A DNA stretch of 64,000 nt, taken from assembly GCF_024168825.1 (NCBI RefSeq), contig NZ_JALJWH010000001.1, positions 2,914,001-2,978,000 on the forward strand, in the 5' to 3' direction. This stretch comes from Paenarthrobacter sp. A20. Lineage in GTDB: Bacteria; Actinomycetota; Actinomycetes; Actinomycetales; Micrococcaceae. Under the pieces are notes generated by a model. It did not search any database. It had not been told where the DNA came from and saw only the letters and a program-made list of their open reading frames with translations. The position numbers and the translations under genes are program-made. The first letter of the stretch is position 1. The number at the start of each line of letters is the position of its first letter. This document shows positions 9,394-17,401 of the stretch, one piece after another.

Positions 9394-9762
9394 GTGCGGG
9401 CGGCGCGCCAGTCAGGCCTGTCCTGGGAGGCCACAGCCGTTTGCCTCGGCGTCAGCAAGAAGGCCGTGCACAGAAGTATGGAAAGCAGTAGAGGGGTCTG
9501 TTCCGGGGCGGGCAGTGTCGATTACGATTCTCCCGTGACAATCATGGTGGATTCGGAGGGTGCCGCTTTCTCCAACGTGTGCTGTTTCCGTTGTGAGCAG
9601 GCAGGTCCCCATTGGTCCTCGCGGCATGGCCGCGCCGGCACTTTTGCTTGCCGCCGGTGCTTTGCCACCTTCTCCGACCACGAACCTGCTCTAGGACCTG
9701 GGGGAGTCGAAGGCCACGGTTCGGCCTTTGCCGAGGGGCTGCGCTTCCTCGAATCCAAGTAG
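9394..9762 (+). CDS. Small protein with helix-turn-helix and zinc-ribbon-like cysteines
   Basis: I do not recognise this as a named family. The 122-residue product begins with a segment (RAARQSGLSWEATAVCLGVS then KKAVHRS) that looks like the recognition part of a helix-turn-helix. About 40 residues later come two CxxC knuckles: CFRC, then 21 residues later CRRC, spaced as in a zinc ribbon. The tail ends GHGSAFAEGLRFLESK. The GTG at 9394 is preceded by GGGAGG at a good distance. The HTH lacks the helical N-terminus seen in longer relatives, so it may be a truncated gene. It is followed 70 nt later by another tiny zinc-ribbon gene. Confidence 0.55.
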   Translation: MRAARQSGLSWEATAVCLGVSKKAVHRSMESSRGVCSGAGSVDYDSPVTIMVDSEGAAFSNVCCFRCEQAGPHWSSRHGRAGTFACRRCFATFSDHEPALGPGGVEGHGSAFAEGLRFLESK

Positions 9763-9831
9763 TCGCCGCGTCCGGCAGCCGAAAAAACGAGTACACGCTA
9801 CTCGTGCCCCCTCCAGTGCTGCGAGGGCAGC

Positions 9832-9975
9832 ATGGTCGGTATGACAACGTATGTGATTGAACCAGCGGCCCTGCTCCATCGCTGCCAGTGCTGCGGTGAG
9901 GAAACAGACCGGGTGTTCTGTGCTGACTGCGCAGCGCCGGAAGAAACCGGTCAAGCTCCAAGAACCAAGCACTGA
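9832..9975 (+). CDS. Tiny zinc-ribbon protein (about 47 aa)
   Basis: A 47-codon reading frame on the plus strand, with a second in-frame ATG at 9841. It encodes CQCCGEETDRVFCADC, a compact CxxC...CxxC knuckle pair, within a short protein ending APRTKH before TGA. GAGGG lies just upstream of the first ATG. Small zinc ribbons of this kind are common in actinobacteria, but I cannot name the family. It lies between the HTH/zinc-ribbon gene and the glnA1 terminator. Confidence 0.5.
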   Translation: MVGMTTYVIEPAALLHRCQCCGEETDRVFCADCAAPEETGQAPRTKH

Positions 9976-10046
9976 CCGCTCGAGGCTCGCCCTTCCGGCG
10001 GGGCAGTGAGCCCCAACGGTGCAGGGGCTGGTCCATTGTGCTGCGC

Positions 10047-10084
10047 AAAAAGGATCTGCACAAATAAAAAGGCTCTGCACAAAA
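10047..10084. repeat. Two tandem 19-bp direct repeats
   Basis: Two adjacent copies of AAAAAGG(A/C)TCTGCACAAA(T/A) at 10047-10065 and 10066-10084, differing at two positions and running into the glnA1 terminator. Possibly a local duplication. Confidence 0.7.
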
Positions 10085-10127
10085 AGGCCATCCCCCCGGT
10101 CCATGTGGACCCGGGGGATGGCCTTTT
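10082..10127 (-). terminator. Terminator hairpin downstream of glnA1
   Basis: The arms AAAAGGCCATCCCCC and GGGGGATGGCCTTTT form a long GC-rich stem flanked by A-runs and T-runs on both strands, so it can stop glnA1 and probably readthrough from the plus-strand small genes. Confidence 0.9.
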
Positions 10128-10147
10128 GTTATCGCAGGCGTTGGTGC

Positions 10148-11572
10148 CTAGACGCCGTAGTAGAGCTCGAACTCGTACGGGTTCGGGCGCAGTGACAGCG
10201 GGCGGATCTCATTCTCGTACTTGTAGTCGATCCAAGTGTCGATGAGGTCCTGGGTGAAGACGCCGCCGGCCTGCAGGAATTCGTTGTCCTCGCGGAGAGC
10301 CTCGAGTGCTTCTTCCAGGGAGCCCGGAGCCTTGGGGATGTCCTTGGCTTCTTCGGCAGGGAGCTCGTAGAGGTCCTTGTCGATGGGGGCCGGGGGTTCG
10401 ATGCGGTTGCGGATGCCGTCGATGCCGGCCATCAGCTGGGCTGCGAACGCCAGGTACGGGTTGGAGGAGGGGTCCGGAGCGCGGAATTCAATGCGCTTGG
10501 CCTTCGGGTTGGTGCCCGTGATCGGGATGCGGATACCGGCGGAGCGGTTGCCCTGCGAGTAGACCATGTTCACGGGAGCTTCGAAGCCCTTGACCAGGCG
10601 GCGGTAGGAGTTGACCGTCGGGTTGGTGAAAGCAAGGACGGCGGAGGAGTGCTTCAGCAGGCCGCCGATGTACCAGCGAGCCATGTCGGAGAGGCCCGCG
10701 TAGCCCTTCTCGTCATAGAACAGCGGGTCGCCGTTGCTCCAGAGCGACTGGTGGCAGTGCATGCCCGAGCCGTTGTCACCGAAGACAGGCTTCGGCATGA
10801 ACGTGACGGACTTGCCCCAAGCATCCGCAGTGTTCTTGATGATGTACTTGAACTTCTGCAGGTCATCAGCAGCCGCGGTCAGCGTGGTGAACTTGTAGTT
10901 GATCTCGGCCTGGCCAGCGGATCCAACTTCGTGGTGGGAGCGCTCGACCTCAAGGCCGGCCTTGTCCAGTTCGATGCACATGGCGTCGCGAAGGTCGGCC
11001 TGCTTGTCGGTGGGGGAGACCGGGAAGTAACCGCCCTTGACGGGGGTCTTGTAACCGAGGTTTCCGCCCTCTTCCTTGCGGCCGGTGTTCCAGTGTGCTT
11101 CTTCAGAGTCGATCTTGTAGAAGCTGCCCTGCGGGGAGGACTCGTACTGGATGTTGTCGAAGACGAAGAACTCGGCTTCGGGAGCGAAGAAGGCGGTGTC
11201 GGCGATGCCTGTGGATGCCAGGTACGCTTCAGCCTTTTCGGCTACACCACGCGGGTCGCGGTGGTAGGGGTCGCCTGTGCGGGGGTTCACGATGGAGAAG
11301 TTCAGCGCGAGCGTCTTCTCGATGCGGAAGGTGTCGATGAAGGCCGAGGTCACATCCGGGATGAGCTGCATGTCGGACTCAGCGATGCCCTGGAAGCCGC
11401 GGATGGAAGATCCGTCAAAGAGCTGGCCGTGGACGAAGAAATCGAGGTCCACGCTCTTGGCCGGCACGTTGAAGTGCTGCTGGACACCAGGAAGGTCGGT
11501 GAAGCGGATATCGACGAATTTGACGTCTTCGTCTTTGATGAACTTGAGGACTTCGTCCGCAGTCTTGAACAT
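10148..11572 (-). CDS. glnA: Type I glutamine synthetase GlnA1 (adenylylated)
   Basis: The main ammonia-assimilating glutamine synthetase, acting as a dodecamer in the cytosol. At 474 residues it has the beta-subtype length. Motifs: [12 protein letters not shown] near residue 50, [59 protein letters not shown], and [18 protein letters not shown]. The regulatory site DKDLYELP contains Tyr402, the expected GlnE target. The ATG at 11572 follows AAGGAG. A GlnR-type operator lies at 11704-11741 upstream. In M. tuberculosis glnA1 is also convergent to glnE/glnA2, but here four extra genes intervene. Confidence 0.97.
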   Translation of the reverse strand: MFKTADEVLKFIKDEDVKFVDIRFTDLPGVQQHFNVPAKSVDLDFFVHGQLFDGSSIRGFQGIAESDMQLIPDVTSAFIDTFRIEKTLALNFSIVNPRTGDPYHRDPRGVAEKAEAYLASTGIADTAFFAPEAEFFVFDNIQYESSPQGSFYKIDSEEAHWNTGRKEEGGNLGYKTPVKGGYFPVSPTDKQADLRDAMCIELDKAGLEVERSHHEVGSAGQAEINYKFTTLTAAADDLQKFKYIIKNTADAWGKSVTFMPKPVFGDNGSGMHCHQSLWSNGDPLFYDEKGYAGLSDMARWYIGGLLKHSSAVLAFTNPTVNSYRRLVKGFEAPVNMVYSQGNRSAGIRIPITGTNPKAKRIEFRAPDPSSNPYLAFAAQLMAGIDGIRNRIEPPAPIDKDLYELPAEEAKDIPKAPGSLEEALEALREDNEFLQAGGVFTQDLIDTWIDYKYENEIRPLSLRPNPYEFELYYGV

Positions 11573-11660
11573 CTATGCTCCTTATGCATATCAAGTAACA
11601 GGCCCGGAAGGCCGCGTGGTGCAGCCCATACCAAAGCTCCGGAGACACAAAAAGATCCCC

Positions 11661-11679
11661 TTGCCATGGTGGCTGGCAA
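11661..11679. promoter_or_regulatory. Dyad TTGCCA-n7-TGGCAA in glnA1 leader region
   Basis: A perfect 6-bp inverted repeat with a 7-nt spacer about 90 nt upstream of the glnA1 start. It could be an operator or an RNA hairpin in the leader; nothing in the sequence decides which. Confidence 0.4.
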
Positions 11680-11703
11680 CTCCTACCACCTTAGGGAGAT
11701 GGG

Positions 11704-11741
11704 ATTTCCCGGGGGTGTCGGTATTGTTTCCGGCAGGTTAC
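11704..11741 (-). promoter_or_regulatory. GlnR-type operator upstream of glnA1
   Basis: Read toward glnA1 the sequence is GTAAC-n6-GAAAC-n6-GACAC-n6-GAAAT: four half-sites with exact 6-nt spacing. The actinobacterial GlnR consensus is gTnAC-n6-GaAAc repeated twice; the first pair matches fully and the second has one mismatch in each half. It lies 132-169 nt upstream of the start codon, an activator-like position. The rest of the 323-nt gap (11573-11895) holds the glnA1 leader and the RDD promoter and no further gene. Confidence 0.65.
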
Positions 11742-11883
11742 AGAATCATCTGTCGTGTAAACGGTAGTCGGCTTTCCCGTGTCTGGTCCAAGCCGGTCCG
11801 ATGGGCGAACACCGCACGCTTCCCAAGGACCTTGGATGCCGGCGCCTGTTTGCGGTGAGTCGGACAGCAGGCAGGCCAGCCGT

Positions 11884-11889
11884 TAGGCT
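11884..11889 (+). promoter_or_regulatory. -10 box for leaderless RDD gene
   Basis: TAGGCT, then 6 nt, then the GTG start codon at 11896; no ribosome site. This fits the TANNNT-n6-start pattern of leaderless genes. Confidence 0.5.
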
Positions 11890-11895
11890 TGAGGT

Positions 11896-12333
11896 GTGGT
11901 AGATCGAAAAGACATTGGCTCCTGGTTGAGCGGTCCGGACACGTCCGGAATCTCCAAGTATCCCGGCGAACGACTTGGTCTGCCCGAGTCCGGCCCGGGC
12001 TCCATTGCGCGTGCTGGTCGCCGCATCCTGGGCATCGTGGTGGATTGGACGATCGCACTGTTGATCAGCAACTTTGCCTTCGGCGGAAACCAGTGGGCTA
12101 CGCTCGCCATCTTCGCTGCGGAACAGATTCTCTTGATTGGCACGCTGGGCTACAGCATCGGCCACAGGATCGCCGGTATCCATGTGGTCCGCTTGGGCGG
12201 CGGTCCCGCAGGTCCGGTGGCTGCCGTAGTGCGGACACTGCTCCTGTGCTTGGTCATTCCGGCTGTCGTGTTCGATCCCGATCAACGAGGCCTGCACGAC
12301 AAAGCCATGAACACGATTCTCATCCGGATGTAG
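11896..12333 (+). CDS. RDD-family membrane protein
   Basis: A 145-residue integral membrane protein of the RDD family. The R-x-x-x-x-x-x-D-W segment (GRRILGIVVDWTIALLISN) opens the first membrane helix. The second (FAAEQILLIGTLGYSIGHRI) and third (VAAVVRTLLLCLVIPAVVF) follow, ending with FDPDQRGLHDKAMNTIL, a classic RDD C-terminus. Function is unknown in the family. It sits between glnA1 and DUF4191 as in mycobacteria. The GTG start at 11896 appears leaderless. Confidence 0.9.
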   Translation: MVDRKDIGSWLSGPDTSGISKYPGERLGLPESGPGSIARAGRRILGIVVDWTIALLISNFAFGGNQWATLAIFAAEQILLIGTLGYSIGHRIAGIHVVRLGGGPAGPVAAVVRTLLLCLVIPAVVFDPDQRGLHDKAMNTILIRM

Positions 12334-12366
12334 CATCCGTTCCCCATAACGAAGCGCGGCAAACAG

Positions 12367-12403
12367 AAACCGCCCCTCCTCTGTATGAGAGGAGGGGCGG
12401 TTT
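12367..12403. terminator. Bidirectional terminator between RDD and DUF4191 genes
   Basis: Perfect 16-bp stem (AAACCGCCCCTCCTCT with its complement) closed by a short loop, followed by T-rich sequence on the plus strand and A/T-rich sequence on the other side. The flanking genes are convergent. Confidence 0.93.
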
Positions 12404-12416
12404 TTCGTTATGGTCG

Positions 12417-13178
12417 TCAGCGTCCGCGCGCGGCCTTGCGGTCCGGGCGTGCCTTGTAGGGGTCAATGCCCTTGGGGATCGGGAGACGGTTACCCAGGGA
12501 GTTAATGCGCTTGCTGACAGCGTTGACTTCGATCTTGGTGAGCTCCTTCTTGAGCTTGCCCATGGTCTTGGCCAGTTTGTTCAGCGGCACCTGTCCCTCT
12601 CCGCGTCCGGATTCGAGGACGTGGATCGTGACGTTCGGGAGAATCCGGGCCAAGCGCTTGCGCTCGGCATCCACGAGGGGCTTGACGCGGTGCGAGGGTC
12701 CTTCGCTCACCAGGACTACACCGGCCCGGCCAATGGCCATGAACACCGCGTCCTGGGTACGTGGATTGACTGCCACGGGCTGGTCCTGTGTGACCCATCC
12801 GCGACGAAGCGTTCCCAACGCTGCACCGGATGCGCCTGGCTGGTTCTCGATTTGCGCGAAAGCTGCCTTTTCCGCACGGCGGGAAAGAATGAACACCGCA
12901 GCCAACAGGCCAAGGGGAATGCCGATGATCAGGCCGGTGACCCAGTTTTCCAGGAGGAAGCCGATGAGGAAGGCCATAGCCACGACGGCAAGGAAGGCGA
13001 GCACCATGATCCACACGACCTGGGGATCGTTCCGCCGCGTCATCTTGAAGACTTCAGCGATCTGCTTCAGCTGGCTAGGCTTCTTTGCCTTGGCTTCCTT
13101 GGGCTTGCGCTGGAACAGCCCACGCTTGGGTGCGTCGGCCGAGGGGGTCGATTTGTTGGAATCAGGGGAGTTCGCCAT
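12417..13178 (-). CDS. DUF4191 membrane protein
   Basis: A 253-residue protein of the actinobacterial DUF4191 family (like Rv2219, next to lipA in M. tuberculosis). It starts with a Lys/Pro-rich cytoplasmic tail, RGLFQRKPKEAKAKKPSQLK. Two hydrophobic helices follow: VVWIMVLAFLAVVAMAFLIG near residue 55 and NWVTGLIIGIPLGLLAAVFI near residue 80. The remainder is a soluble domain with AVFMAIGRAGVVLVSEG. Function unknown; a regulatory role near lipoate or glutamine genes is only suggested by location. A BlaI-like dyad sits 11-27 nt upstream of its start. Confidence 0.88.
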   Translation of the reverse strand: MANSPDSNKSTPSADAPKRGLFQRKPKEAKAKKPSQLKQIAEVFKMTRRNDPQVVWIMVLAFLAVVAMAFLIGFLLENWVTGLIIGIPLGLLAAVFILSRRAEKAAFAQIENQPGASGAALGTLRRGWVTQDQPVAVNPRTQDAVFMAIGRAGVVLVSEGPSHRVKPLVDAERKRLARILPNVTIHVLESGRGEGQVPLNKLAKTMGKLKKELTKIEVNAVSKRINSLGNRLPIPKGIDPYKARPDRKAARGR

Positions 13179-13188
13179 AGTGCGTTAA

Positions 13189-13205
13189 TTCTACGTGATG
13201 TACGC
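13189..13205. promoter_or_regulatory. BlaI-like dyad upstream of DUF4191 gene
   Basis: TTCTAC-GTGAT-GTACGC. The left arm and GTGA spacer are the same as in the cyd-region operators, and the TAC-n5-GTA core is intact, but the outer right arm is degenerate. It overlaps the probable promoter of the minus-strand gene. Confidence 0.4.
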
Positions 13206-13480
13206 CCAGACGCTGGACGCGTTGCCGAAGGCGACACCGGGTGCGGGGTACGGCGCGACGGCACCAGCTGGTGGCCGGCCTCCCACACATGGGGATTCCT
13301 TTTTGATTTCTCCGTCATGATTCAACGCGAAGCGGCACTTGTCCATAGTGAGTCCCAGCTGCGGAGTGCCTCGACGTTAATGCCACGGAGTGCTCTTGCG
13401 ATGCGTACTGATCAACGAGGAACCCCCTGGGGTCCTCGACATCAGTGCGCCCTCTACACGTTCGACCCCATAGGAACCAA
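13206..13480. other. Intergenic region before the glycopolymer islet
   Basis: No gene is supported here. Near 13417-13440 lies an imperfect GC hairpin (CGAGGAACCCC/GGGGTCCTCG). No T-tract follows it, so it may be a leader structure of the plus-strand operon. Confidence 0.5.
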
Positions 13481-15505
13481 ATGCCCGATCTGCCGCCACT
13501 GCTAACCATCGTCCTTGAGGAAACGGGACAGCTTGACCGCGAGTCAGCCATGTACCGACGACTGCTGGCCGCGCGCCTGCGCCTGGAGTCGCAATTCGCC
13601 ATCCTCCACGTGGAGAAGCCATTGACGACGGCCGGCATCTCACAGCTCTGCGAGGAGATCGAGAGCAAGTACGTCATCTTCATGCGTACCTCCCATCTCC
13701 TGTCCGCGAACTATGTGAGTACCATTTTCGAGTATTTGCGGACACGCACTGTCTATCTCGCCGAGCCGGTTGTCTACACCGGAGCCATTGCCAAGAACGT
13801 GGCCGGCACCAAGATTGACGAGGCATACCTCTACTCCCGCGACACTGACGTCTTTGGCGTTGCTTTCAATACCAGGCGGCTGGCCGACGCGCTGGAGGCG
13901 CTGGGCGATGTGGATCGATCCGCCATCTACATCAGCTACCGGATGTACTGGTCCATTGCGAAGGTTAAGCCGCTGAACACGGGCTTCTCGATGGCCTCGG
14001 ACACGAAGGCAGCCATAGGGCTTCACATAACGGGGGAAGCAAGCCGCTTGGCTCCGGTAATCCCGACTTCAGCCAAGGAAGTCAGGCTGCACCTCTTGCG
14101 CTATGTTGCGCTGTTCCTGCGGGGAATGCGGGGACAAAAGGCAACATCGATCAGCTTGAGCCATCTACGTGAGCTGATTCGCGGCTTCGATCTGATCGAC
14201 CTGCTGGCGTTGGTTGAACCGCTGCAGCCCTTCGAGGCGGCCTGGATCCGATGGCTGGACGATCCGGCTGCCAACAAGCAGTTCTATAAGCAACTGAGCG
14301 ATAAGGACGCGTATTTGGTCTTCCGCGATAAGGCGGACAGCGATGAAAACGCGTTGCCGCTGTATGAGTTGCTCTTCAACGAAGAGATTCTGACCATCGA
14401 GAGGTGTTACCTGGCGCGAAACCTCAGGTCCGGCCACGCCAGGCCCGGGAGCTACAACTTCTACAACCGGCCTATCGGTCCGTCCTCCACGATTTTGTTC
14501 TTCGACCGGCCGCTGCAGGCAGACGACAACGCCGAGCACCTCTACGAGTACTTCACAAAGAATCATCCGGAGTTCAACCAGGCATACTTCGCGCTCAACC
14601 CTAAGTCTCCTGACTGGGAGCGTCTGGAGAGTAAGGGCTTCAAGCTGATCCCCATCTTCACGAAGGAGTTCTACGAGAAATTCCTGGTGTCCGATCTCGT
14701 GGTCTCATCGCAGATTTACAGCATCAGGTACAGAGGCAAGTCGTTCGCGAACTCCCGCTTTGTTTATCTCCAGCACGGTATCCAGCTCAATGACATGTCC
14801 GATTGGGTGCTCTCCAAGTACTTTGACGTTTTCGTTGCCACAGGCCGGATTGAAGCGGACTACATGAGCAGGCTCGCCCCGGTCGAGACCCTCAACTCCG
14901 GACTGCCCCGATACCAGTCCTTGGCGCGCAACGCCCACGGGCAGCAGCATCTCCTCTTTATGCCTACGTGGCGTTTCAACCTGCATCAGTCGTCATCGGA
15001 GCACTTCGCCCAGTCGACGTACTTCCGCGCCATCGACAAGCTGCTGTCTGACCCCGCGCTGCTGGAGTTCCTTGAGGACACGGACCGCGTGATGCACGTA
15101 AAACTGCACCCCAATGTGGAAAAACGCGCCGGGCAGTTCAGGTTCTCTGAACGCGTCGTGCAGTCGGATTTGAGCTACCGCGAGGCTATCCGTTCGGCCG
15201 AAATGGTGCTGACTGACTACAGCTCCGCCGCCCTTGATGCCGCCTTCATTGGCACTCCCATTGTGTATTACCACTGGGACGCTGCGGATTTCTTCCGGGA
15301 TCAGCCGTATGAAAGTCGCTTGGACTACGTCGACGACGGGCTGGGACCGGTGTTCAGTGAGCACGCCGAGGTTGTGGAGCACATCATCCAGGAAGGCTTC
15401 GCGGACACGGATCCCAAGTTCATCCAGCGTCGCGAACGTTTCTTCGAAGGCGTGGATCCGGCACGCATCAACGAGAAAATAGTGGAAAGGATGTTGAGTC
15501 TCTGA
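13481..15505 (+). CDS. CDP-glycerol glycerophosphotransferase family protein
   Basis: Probable polymerase or primase of a glycerol-phosphate or related wall/capsule polymer, working at the cytoplasmic membrane face. Of 674 residues, the last 380 resemble the TagF-type domain (PF04464). Visible motifs are YLQHGIQLNDMSDW near residue 430, KLHPNVEKRAG near 545, and LTDYSSAALDAAFIGTPIVY near 577. The first 280 residues look like a divergent glycosyltransferase-A-like region that I cannot assign. The ATG at 13481 is chosen because AGGA lies 5 nt upstream; an ATG 36 nt earlier lacks one. Its stop overlaps the next start (TGATG), so the three islet genes form an operon. Confidence 0.83.
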   Translation: MPDLPPLLTIVLEETGQLDRESAMYRRLLAARLRLESQFAILHVEKPLTTAGISQLCEEIESKYVIFMRTSHLLSANYVSTIFEYLRTRTVYLAEPVVYTGAIAKNVAGTKIDEAYLYSRDTDVFGVAFNTRRLADALEALGDVDRSAIYISYRMYWSIAKVKPLNTGFSMASDTKAAIGLHITGEASRLAPVIPTSAKEVRLHLLRYVALFLRGMRGQKATSISLSHLRELIRGFDLIDLLALVEPLQPFEAAWIRWLDDPAANKQFYKQLSDKDAYLVFRDKADSDENALPLYELLFNEEILTIERCYLARNLRSGHARPGSYNFYNRPIGPSSTILFFDRPLQADDNAEHLYEYFTKNHPEFNQAYFALNPKSPDWERLESKGFKLIPIFTKEFYEKFLVSDLVVSSQIYSIRYRGKSFANSRFVYLQHGIQLNDMSDWVLSKYFDVFVATGRIEADYMSRLAPVETLNSGLPRYQSLARNAHGQQHLLFMPTWRFNLHQSSSEHFAQSTYFRAIDKLLSDPALLEFLEDTDRVMHVKLHPNVEKRAGQFRFSERVVQSDLSYREAIRSAEMVLTDYSSAALDAAFIGTPIVYYHWDAADFFRDQPYESRLDYVDDGLGPVFSEHAEVVEHIIQEGFADTDPKFIQRRERFFEGVDPARINEKIVERMLSL

Positions 15506-17385
15506 TGACGTTGATTCGTGGCTTCAAACGGAGCATCACCAAGGTCGGCAGGGCGGCTGCATACTCGCCGGCAGGCTTGGAGTTCGCCCGGGCACTCTTG
15601 GCATCCCGCGCTGATTCACCGGTGCGGCGGATCATCAAGGCCAAAGGCCTGGAGGGCAGAATCCGCCGCATTGCCTCTGAAAGCCTTCCCCCAGGCATCT
15701 ACTTCGCCAAGCTGACGATCGGCGGCTGGGAGTCCTGGAAGGGCAAACCATTCCGACTCTTTCAGGACGGGAAAGTGGTTTATGGAAACAAGGTTGAGCC
15801 ACCAGCCCGCGGCTTTCCGCTCGAGTACCGGAACATCATGGTCACCTCGGACGATATCTCGCACTTCACCCTTGATATTGACGCTCCCTATGAGTTGAAG
15901 ATTGGGCGTGGAGCCTTCACTACGCCGCAGCAACTCAAATACGATGACCAGTACGGTGTGGAACAGCATGGTGATGTTTTCTACTCCCTTCGGGGCAACA
16001 CAACTAATCCGAAGAAGATGCTGATCACGTTTCCGGGTTTCGGTCCCTCAACTACCCGGATTTCCTACGCCGTGAGTTACCTCAAGGACCTCACGGATGC
16101 CGATCTGAAAGACACCCTCATGGTGTGCTTTCAAGACCGCTACCTGGTGGCAGGCTCCTACATGATGGTCGATAACGCCGGCAGGCCGCTCGACCACCGT
16201 GTTCGACATGCGATTGACGGGCTGCGTAGCCGGTTTCACATTGATCAAGCGGCAATGCTGTTCTTCGGCGCTTCCAAAGGCGGCACTATCGCCATCCAGT
16301 ATGCCAAGTACTTTCCCAATGCCAGCCTGCTGCTTGCAGTCCCGCAGATGAACCTTCCGTACTACTTCAGCAAGCCCTTCTTCAAGGACAACCTCTTCCG
16401 AAACCCTGCGTTGCGTGACACCGATCAACCGGAAGACCGCCTCCGGCGATACTTCGCAGAGGGCCGCAAAATAGACTACTTCTACACGAATTCGGATGAG
16501 TTGAGCAATCACTCGCTGATCGAGCTGATATCCGATGTTCCGAACCTTGCCAAGTACCGCATCGACGGCCAACACTCCGACGTTGCCCGCGCCGCGTTGC
16601 CTGCCATGTTGGGCATCATCCGGAGGTTCCTGAAGGGCCCCGTTGACCAACAGTTCGGCTGCGAAGAGTTGCGTACCTTCCGCCATGGACAAACCGTCCA
16701 GGTTCAAGTACGTGTTGACCCCGCAGCCTCTGAAGTAACTGGGGCAAACTGGTTCATTGAGGGATGGAACGGCAGGACGCGTTTCCTGCAGCTGATGACG
16801 GAACATTCCTACAACTTCGTAAAGTACACATCCATGGAGCAAAGCCTCTTCCCGGCTTACGACTCGATCGATCAACTCAGCTCGGTGGTCGCCATGGAAG
16901 CCACTGGAACCACATGGACAGGATCGTTGCCTGGCCCAGTGAAGCCTGGAACGAGAATCCCAAAGCTCAAGATGAGTTCCCAACCGCTGACTCTTCACGC
17001 CGAATCAGCCAGTGAGTACGTCATCCTCGACGGCGATGCATTTGCCCGCTACCGCTATCGGTGCCATCGCCTCGCGTCTGACGGCGACACGATGGAAATT
17101 CATTTCGTTCCCGATGCCGAAGCAGAGGTTGCTGAAGCCCTCTCCGGAGATATCAGCAGGCGGATCGCCTACAAAGCAGTCATCCAACCGCTGGATGGGT
17201 GGTCCATGGCAGACCTCGTAGCTTTGAGATTCGTCATTGCCGCCGGAGTTCAGCGCTTGCTCATCGTGGTCCACGGAGACGGGTACGTCCAGGCGTCGGA
17301 GGTCCTGTCCGCGGTTGATTGGGATGACGTTTGCCTTCTGAACCGTGAGTCCGAGGCGGTGCTGGCCGGTGCCGGGCAGCAGTGA
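15505..17385 (+). CDS. Alpha/beta hydrolase-like glycopolymer protein (XcbB/CpsF-like)
   Basis: A 626-residue protein with a central alpha/beta-hydrolase core. The nucleophile elbow FFGASKGGTIAI has Ser257, and a plausible catalytic His357 lies in DGQHSDVARAAL. The core is preceded by an unassigned beta-rich N-terminus (FRLFQDGKVVYGNKV) and followed by a 230-residue C-terminal region of unknown fold. The elbow and general layout recall the XcbB/CpsF capsule proteins and Asp2 of accessory Sec systems, which suggests an O-acyl transfer or hydrolysis step on a surface polymer. No signal peptide or transmembrane helix is seen. AT content rises here (line 15961-16020 is about 47% GC). The exact reaction is not known. 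Confidence 0.65.
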   Translation: MTLIRGFKRSITKVGRAAAYSPAGLEFARALLASRADSPVRRIIKAKGLEGRIRRIASESLPPGIYFAKLTIGGWESWKGKPFRLFQDGKVVYGNKVEPPARGFPLEYRNIMVTSDDISHFTLDIDAPYELKIGRGAFTTPQQLKYDDQYGVEQHGDVFYSLRGNTTNPKKMLITFPGFGPSTTRISYAVSYLKDLTDADLKDTLMVCFQDRYLVAGSYMMVDNAGRPLDHRVRHAIDGLRSRFHIDQAAMLFFGASKGGTIAIQYAKYFPNASLLLAVPQMNLPYYFSKPFFKDNLFRNPALRDTDQPEDRLRRYFAEGRKIDYFYTNSDELSNHSLIELISDVPNLAKYRIDGQHSDVARAALPAMLGIIRRFLKGPVDQQFGCEELRTFRHGQTVQVQVRVDPAASEVTGANWFIEGWNGRTRFLQLMTEHSYNFVKYTSMEQSLFPAYDSIDQLSSVVAMEATGTTWTGSLPGPVKPGTRIPKLKMSSQPLTLHAESASEYVILDGDAFARYRYRCHRLASDGDTMEIHFVPDAEAEVAEALSGDISRRIAYKAVIQPLDGWSMADLVALRFVIAAGVQRLLIVVHGDGYVQASEVLSAVDWDDVCLLNRESEAVLAGAGQQ

Positions 17386-17401
17386 TTCGGGCGGCAATGG
17401 C

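Noticed and set aside
11630..11710. Possible SAM-type riboswitch near GGCTGGCAACTCC in the glnA1-RDD gap
   Set aside because: Only a short GGCAAC-like core resembles SAM-IV; the 5' stem and pseudoknot partners are missing, and no methionine gene follows.
11889..13505. 538-codon plus-strand ORF across RDD, terminator and DUF4191
   Set aside because: It runs through a clear terminator and overlaps two recognised genes in other frames.
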